A stretch of 64,000 nt of DNA. It comes from Cryptomeria japonica (taxonomy: Eukaryota; Streptophyta; Pinopsida; Cupressales; Cupressaceae). Position numbers and translations under genes: made by a program. The stretch lies in NCBI RefSeq assembly GCF_030272615.1, contig NC_081415.1:510155873-510219872 (forward strand), given 5' to 3'. This document shows, piece after piece, positions 58,015 through 64,000 of the stretch. Position 1 is the first letter of the stretch, and every line of letters begins with the position of its first letter. The notes under the pieces were generated by a model. It ran no database searches, was not told the DNA's origin, and saw nothing but the letters and a program-made list of their open reading frames with translations.

Positions 58015-60076
58015 TGTAATGCCCCACCAGGAAACCCCGAAGGGATAAAGCTAAAACACAATAATAGAGTGCAAATTTTTTAAAAATAAAAATTAAACAC
58101 AACATAATGATACAATGAGTTATCATAAGTTCAGATAACACAACAAAATACTTAAAAAAACACCTAAAGAGTTCCCCAACGTGATTACTTGATTCAACAC
58201 TTAACTCAAATCATGCTAATTAATCCAATTAAGTTGATTAACTTAATGACATGATAATACTTTAAACAAGGATAAATTCGTTCGGTAAGTTAAAATTATA
58301 GATAACATGATTAAGTTCATCCATTAAGGTTTAAAATATAGATAGCATGATTAAGTTCATCCATTACAATCTAACCATACATTACATTCAATCTTACATT
58401 AAAACATAAGCCATGCACCTAATTTCCATGCATACCTTAATTGCATTAAAAACTAAGGGTTACTTTCCATGATACCAACCTACATATTTCATGATCCAAA
58501 TTACTGCATTTAATAAGATGACTACATACATGCATATAAGATCAACATCATCAAATCCACATTATGCATTTTAACTATAATTCCATCCACACATGCTAAA
58601 TATAAAGGAAACAAAAGAACACAAAACACCACATAACACTGAAATGATATCGAAGTTCACCCCTAGTGGGCTACATCTTCGCGTCTGCTCAACTGCAAGA
58701 CCCCTCTGATAAATAATATGGTGAAGAATACATAAGGTTCACATCATTTACATCCTGCCATCAAGGTATACATAAACCAATAATACATACGACCATATCG
58801 GTCCAATAGATACATGAATGACCCCTGAATAGGAAAAGGATCCAATTGAACATGATAAGAAGCAATTACAAAAGATCAACTGGAGCACCCACGAGACTAG
58901 GTCTTTGCAACCCATCATAAGCAACCCAAGGTCTAATATGAATATCAGGTTCTCACAAGGGCATAAAAAACCAGATAAGACTCCACAACAGTGTTCCTAA
59001 CAAAGACCACTCAAACTGCACACTAGTGAACATAAGGGACAAGTGCCATCACATAACTTGGTATGGTTACCATGGCAGGCCTCCATAGGTTCCGACCCCA
59101 TCTACTAGGTTACCCTGTCAACCTATCCCGAACCTCCGGCCCATCCAAGTCCCATGTGGACCCAACACATCCTTTCGTGAAGACAAGGTTGTTGGTTTGC
59201 CATTTCAGGCCTTCTCACTGCATGTTGAGTCTATACTAGCACTCATCCCATGCGTGAGGCACAATTATCTTACTTAGTGTTTTTATTAACTAAACTCTCT
59301 AATACGCTATTAGGTTATCACTTATTTAGACACACTTTTGATGGGTTACCCTACAACCACTTTGGCCGTGACCCCCACTCGAAAGCCACATTCCCATATA
59401 ACACTAGACTATAATCCAACGAAACTCCTAAACCAAGGAATACACCAGGACAAGATTATGGAGTTCAATATGGTAGGAATACCCACTCAGCCAAACAAGT
59501 CTTCAAACGAGGTGTACTGACTAACGGTTCTCTGACTAGAGACATGACCAGCTATGGTCAACCACATACTAGCATTTCAACACTCGCATAAAGGACAATG
59601 ACCGGATACAAAACCATCACATGAAAATAATCAATACTCGAGATCAAGGACATAGGCAGGTACCCAAATCAACATACGATAATATCCAACAATCACAATC
59701 AAGGACTTGCCATTTCTTAATCAAATGCGAATACAAAAAATTAAACATACATAGGCATAAATCAAAAAGACAATCTTTCTCCATATTGTTTAAACACTAC
59801 AATTGATCCAGTTTTCTAATAGATCTAATTAGATTGCAATTTGTCTACCTTGCCTAGGTACATGTCGCTCATGGCTTACTAACTCACTGTAATTTATTTT
59901 GCATCATAGAATAATATAAATACTTCGTCATGAGTTTTCAAACCATAAACACATTAATATAGTTGTAACTCTATGTAGAACATACAAAGATATAATCAGA
60001 TATACATTAATCAACTACAATATGATATTTATTTTTCAAAATAAAACATCATTCCATACTTGTTCGGAACAATAGA
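58015..60076 (-). repeat. 5' LTR of the LARD-like element, truncated
   Basis: Begins TGTAATGCCCCACCAGGAAA and follows the left LTR until GTTCGGAACAATAGAA, where similarity stops sharply. The distal half (about 2.17 kb, holding the LTR start) is absent. Scattered substitutions between the two LTRs show an insertion that is not recent. Confidence 0.88.
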
Positions 60077-61130
60077 ACAAGTGGGTTTGGAGTCTTTGTT
60101 GTAAGTTTTGTGGGTACTTGCTTTGGAAAAGTGGCCTAATTAGGCCTAGTTTTGGGGTAAAAGTCATCATTCTGTACAGTTGGTCCAAAGGAGCAATGTG
60201 ATTATTTTTGATATGTTGTGTAACTATGAAAATGGTATCTAAATATATGATTTTTTTCCAAGTGTTTTGAGAAGTTTGGAAGTTAAGTCCAAAAATAGGG
60301 TTTGGAGACCTTATTGGGGAAATAAGCCTAGTTGGTACCTAGTTTGGGGTTTGGGTATAAACCGGTCATTTGGGAGTTTTAATTATGTTGAATCATTCTT
60401 TTTTGGGTATGAGAAGACCATAGGAAGTGGCAAACCAAGTTGGGAAGGTTGACGTCAAGTTTTGGTCCCTTGAGAGGGCTTAGTGTTGAAGGGTAAGGTG
60501 TTAATTCTGTGGATTAAAGTTCAAAATTAGTTGATATTTGTGTGAAGAACCAGCCACCTAAGAAGGACCTTGGCAGAATCCAAGGGGAATCAGGCTTAGA
60601 TCAAGACCCAGGCATAATCAGAATCAGGATCTAGGGGTTTTAGTGAAGAATCAGTAACTTAGTTTAATAGCCAGTTTCCAGCAGTTCCACCTCCTTTTAT
60701 GCATGCTCTTTCTTCAAGTTCGACCCAAAATAAACTTAAAATGAATAATGAATGAACAAAATAAGGCAATGTGTCTATTCTAAAACAAAATGAACAAATG
60801 TTAAGGAATGAACAAAGAAAGTGTCTATTCTAGAATTAAATATACTCACAAAACCAATGAGGCATGCATTCACTTGTAATGGGGAACTGTCTCATAGAAG
60901 CATGTTCACACCCTGCAACACTGAATATGTAACCTGCAAATAAGATGCTTAGCATCAACAAGATTAACAATGGAGCATAATGAAATATTGAAAAGTGTGT
61001 TACCTTATTGAGCTTCTCTTTGTTTCAAGAATAGTTTAATATTCTCTACTTAACAGGGCCAACCACTAGAAGGTGGAAGCTTATTTCCCCCCCCTAATAT
61101 CACTCTAAATTCCCCGTTAACATCTAACAT
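60077..61130. other. No gene recognised
   Basis: G/T-rich sequence with no ORF of interest. A 61-codon frame at 60,267-60,452 shows no domain. The DNA differs in composition from the LARD to its left. It could be the end of an element inserted in the LARD LTR and extending beyond the window. Confidence 0.45.
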
Positions 61131-61139
61131 CCTTTCATC

Positions 61140-61345
61140 CATTAATGAAACATAACATTCATTCATTATCACGTAACATTCATTAACACATAACATTCAT
61201 TAACACGTAACATTCATCAACATTCATTAGAACATATCATTCATTAACATTCAGTAAGAAGTAACATTCATTAACATTCATTAACACATATCATTCATTA
61301 ACATTCATTAACACATAATTAAATTCATTAACACTTAAAATCCAG
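61140..61345. repeat. Short tandem repeat, TAACATTCATTAACA-type
   Basis: About ten units of TAACATTCATTAACACA and variants with a period of 15-20 bases, interrupted by small changes. It lies just downstream (minus strand) of the multi-exon gene at 61.4-63.4 kb. Confidence 0.85.
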
Positions 61346-61370
61346 TTGTTAACATATAATAAGATTACAA

Positions 61371-63420
61371 TCATTTTTTTTTCTTTCTTTTTGAATCTTG
61401 GAGGTAAAGACTAAGTGGATGATCATTGTCTTCATCATTTATCCCCTCTTCAGTTCTTCTGCCATCTACTTGTGATCTAGTCAATGTATGCCTAGTCCTG
61501 TACTCACGATGAGGATGCGTATGCAAAGGAGGGTCCGCTGCATTAACAAAGAAATGGGTTAAATTCATGAGTTTTATTATTATTATTACAATTATTTCAT
61601 TAATTAAAATAAAATTATAGGGGTTCTCTTTACCTGATGGGGCCACATCATCTTCTTGATCATTTTGTCTAGCCTCATCCTCAACATCCCAAACACCCTC
61701 TAAATCCTCTGGAGTTGAAACATGAAAGGCTACATTAGTCAATACACCAATTGCAATTAAATTCGTTTAAAGGAATAACAATGGTCCTCTTTACCTGGTG
61801 GGGCCCCATCACGTTCCTGGTGTTGTCTACCTGGATCATGCTCAACTTTCTCACCACAGTCTACATGCTCTAAAAAAAAACAAAAAAGGTTACATTAATT
61901 ACTACACCAATTTCAATTAAAGATGTTTAATTGTAATAATCATTACATAAAAAAAAATTGTTTAGCAAGTGAATACCTCTAGTACTCGGATGCACACCAC
62001 GACCTTTATCATGTGTAGGTTGTGTTCCACCTCGTGTAGGCTGCATTTGAATGTCATGTGCATTGTTATGATTGCTTGATTATTTAAAACAAATATAGTC
62101 ACATTATGTTAGAAATTAACATCGAATAGATTATTGCTCAAGTATTCAATTTTAAATAATTTTCATTTAGCTTATTTACATGATTGACGGATGCACTGGA
62201 TTCTTCTATTTGCCCACTCAATCCTTTTAGACGTTCAACCATGATTCTTTAGCCCTCCCAGAAGACAATTTTCATGCCATCTTCTGTGGGCACTCTATTG
62301 AATTCAAAGACCTGCATTTTTTGCTTAATATCATGAATTTTGCTTGTATTATTTAATGATTAAAAAAATTGTTTGCAATTTATTATTTCGATGCGGTATT
62401 TCATTTATTGATACGTACAATTCATGTGGAAACTTTGAAATAACCGCCAGAGTCGAGTTTGTGTTGCTCGTGCTTTTCTAGTCTTGCCTTAGTTGCCTTT
62501 GATGTGTCGAGCAATCTATGAAAAGTTTGAAATATGTTAGATTATATAAATATAAAGAGTAATTAGTACATAATTACATTCTTAATGGTATCAAATACCT
62601 TCTTCTGTTTGGTGGTGTATTTCCTTTTCTCCTTTCATCTCTCTCCTTTGCTTCAAAAATCAGGTCCTTCCACTCCCTCTCTGAAATCATGTGGGGACGC
62701 TCGTACTTTTTGTTCTTCTCTAAATTTGTCCTATACTGATCCCTCACATACTTTAGATGTTTTTCAATTTGGTCAAGGACCTTGCTTTTCTCAAATGTGT
62801 CATTTCCGAACAACCCAACCAAATGATTTATGAGCTCATCTTTTAAATTTTTTTCTTGCTTATTCCACCATTTATGTATGGTGGGCCCAGAGATCTCGAA
62901 TGTAATTTCATTAAGATTTTTATTAAAAATATCATTTCTTGCAAACAAATCATGGGATGATTAGTCCAAACCAAGTGATCAATAAATAAATTATAATTAC
63001 TCTATATACCATAATAATTTTAAAGTACCTGAAACCTTCTCTATCTTTATGGGAAGCAAATCTTCGGTCACCACAAATGTGACTGACAATGCTCCCGTAC
63101 TAGAAATACGGGAAGATCTAGGAAATACTGCTATGGTATCACCACTAATGGCCTCTGCATCTTCATGTGCATGTCTTGTTGCAAAAAATGAATCCACTAT
63201 GAAATGTTCGCAAGAAAGAACACTTCAAGGGAAATAAAAAACATAACAAAAGAGAGAGAAAAGGAGGGATCTACCAACTCTGGGGTCAGTATGATGCGCA
63301 CTACTAGATATCTCCATGCTGCGTGTTGCCGACATTGTAGTTGACGATATAGGTGGGGATGATGAGATTTGATGAGGTGGCATTTGCACAGGAACACAAA
63401 CATCACCTGAAGAATAATAC
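61371..63420 (-). pseudogene. Multi-exon Transposase_24-like gene (CACTA/En-Spm associated), decayed
   Basis: Minus-strand exons with GT-AG borders: to 63,275; 63,196-63,029; about 62,960-62,599; 62,515 to about 62,433; 62,311-62,180; about 62,070-61,977; 61,869-61,795; about 61,708-61,635; about 61,540-61,371. The 62,599/62,515 junction joins cleanly into NRRRLLDTSKATKARLEKHE. The core (IHKWWNKQEK, LDQIEKHLKYVRDQYR, ISEREWKDLI, then HKLDSGGYFKVS) resembles the W-rich central region of plant Transposase_24 proteins linked to CACTA elements, by eye. An in-frame TAA in the 62,311-62,180 exon and an unclear border near 62,960 indicate decay. The end is acidic, then basic (DSKRKKKK). No CACTA inverted repeats were seen. 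Function of the family is unclear. Confidence 0.55.
61625..61935. repeat. Tandem duplication of about 160 bp including an exon and its intron
   Basis: CTCTTTACCTGATGGGGCCACATCA (+ strand, near 61,626) and CTCTTTACCTGGTGGGGCCC (near 61,788) begin two diverged copies, each followed by acidic exon sequence and then TACATTA-T, ACACCAATT-CAATTAAA. Each copy carries one small exon (about 75 bases) in the same phase, encoding an acidic block ending GAPPG or VAPSG. Confidence 0.75.
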
Positions 63421-63429
63421 ACTAAATAT

Positions 63430-64000
63430 ACAAAAAATTAAATATATGAGCAATAACACAGTGGTGCAGGAGCACCAAGAGAACAATGAGGAACTAGGAC
63501 CAATTTTTTAAAGCAGAATAGTCAATTTTAGAGCCTTTGAATAATAAAAACTTTTGAATTCCCTACACTCTTTCTCAGTTTTCTGAATATTGCAATCTTC
63601 TATCCACATGTTTTCCACCATCAAATACATTGATTGGCTTTGGAAATTGGTTGGAGATTGAAGTGGCATGAATATATTTTCATTTCCTTTTGGTTTCATT
63701 AGTTTTGGATCTGTTTTTGAAAAATTATAGCCATTTTGGTGAAAACTATCCAAACCCTACCTAGGGTTGGCAACAAACACTCAAAATGTAATATCTTTTA
63801 TTTTATTTGCCAAATAAGCCCACAAATGGGCATAAATATGTATTATATTGTGTAATTTTATTTCATCAAGTGTGTAGGGTTTTCACTCCAAGTTTGACAC
63901 GTGATTTGAAGACTTTTGGGACTGTTTTGGGTGTCTTAGTCCAAGAAGGACAATGAAAAGGAAGATTTGTGAGGGTTTGGTGCAAAAGTGTGAGAATTGA
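63430..64000. other. No gene recognised at the right edge
   Basis: A minus-strand 81-codon frame (63,753-63,508) has no domain. The final 150 bases are G/T-rich and similar in style to 60,077-60,600. The left and right parts around the Transposase_24-like gene may belong to one element that runs out of the window. Confidence 0.35.

Larger units (their letters stand above)
50003..60076 (-). mobile_element. LARD-like giant-LTR element without coding genes
   Basis: Minus-strand element: 3' LTR 50,003-54,242 (4,240 bases), interior 54,243-58,014 (3,772 bases), partial 5' LTR 58,015-60,076 matching 50,003 to about 52,068 at roughly 95% by eye. Primer site and purine tract are in the correct places. 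No gag or pol is recognisable. LTR and interior lengths are close to the published LARD class (about 4.5-kb LTR, 3.5-kb interior). The missing 2.17 kb of the 5' LTR are either deleted or lie beyond the window after an insertion. Confidence 0.85.

Overview
The window is AT-rich nuclear DNA of a land plant. It has one expressed-looking intron-rich gene in a bed of old, nested transposable elements. Plant L1-type LINEs with RNase H domains, Ty1/copia remnants, a giant-LTR element without coding genes primed by initiator tRNA-Met, a Helitron and a degenerate CCCTAA array suggest a seed plant with a large genome, perhaps a gymnosperm. This is inference; nothing here fixes the species.

Layout. 0-9.5 kb: a possible LINE 3' end, uncharacterised repeat DNA, and a long decayed L1-type LINE on the + strand (ORF1 tail, endonuclease, reverse transcriptase, zf-RVT, RNase H). 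9.5-14 kb: AT-rich DNA with several tandem duplications (86, 77-78, 77 and 115 bp) and a small ORF. 14.3-19.5 kb: a decayed Helitron Rep/helicase gene with three intron-like interruptions. 19.7-22.1 kb: a duplicated block of about 370 bp split by a 1.09-kb retro-insertion, then a second small ORF related to the one left of the Helitron. 22.5-23.5 kb: a degenerate telomere-like array. 23.75-23.92 kb: a near-perfect palindrome.

24.2-30.9 kb holds the one clearly intact gene: nine coding exons that join into a 716-codon frame for a three-RRM, hnRNP Q/R-like RNA-binding protein, with a TATA box, a telo-box and a probable 3' UTR intron. 34-41 kb is copia debris: a + strand relic interrupted by a LINE, then a minus-strand relic whose integrase/RT region is absent and whose place holds an unfamiliar ORF. 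45.7-48.8 kb is a 5'-truncated minus-strand LINE bounded by a 14-bp target duplication. 49.2-50.0 kb is a LINE ORF1 fragment. 50.0-60.1 kb is a LARD-like element (4.24-kb LTR, 3.77-kb non-coding interior) on the minus strand, its 5' LTR cut at 60,076. 61.3-63.5 kb is a multi-exon minus-strand gene resembling plant transposase-associated (Transposase_24) proteins.

The most interesting signal is a shared small protein, called ORF3 here, in three separate LINE insertions. In two of them it lies directly downstream of RNase H; in the third it is the only coding part left. The three copies can be aligned by eye. An extra ORF at this position is not part of the usual plant L1 layout.
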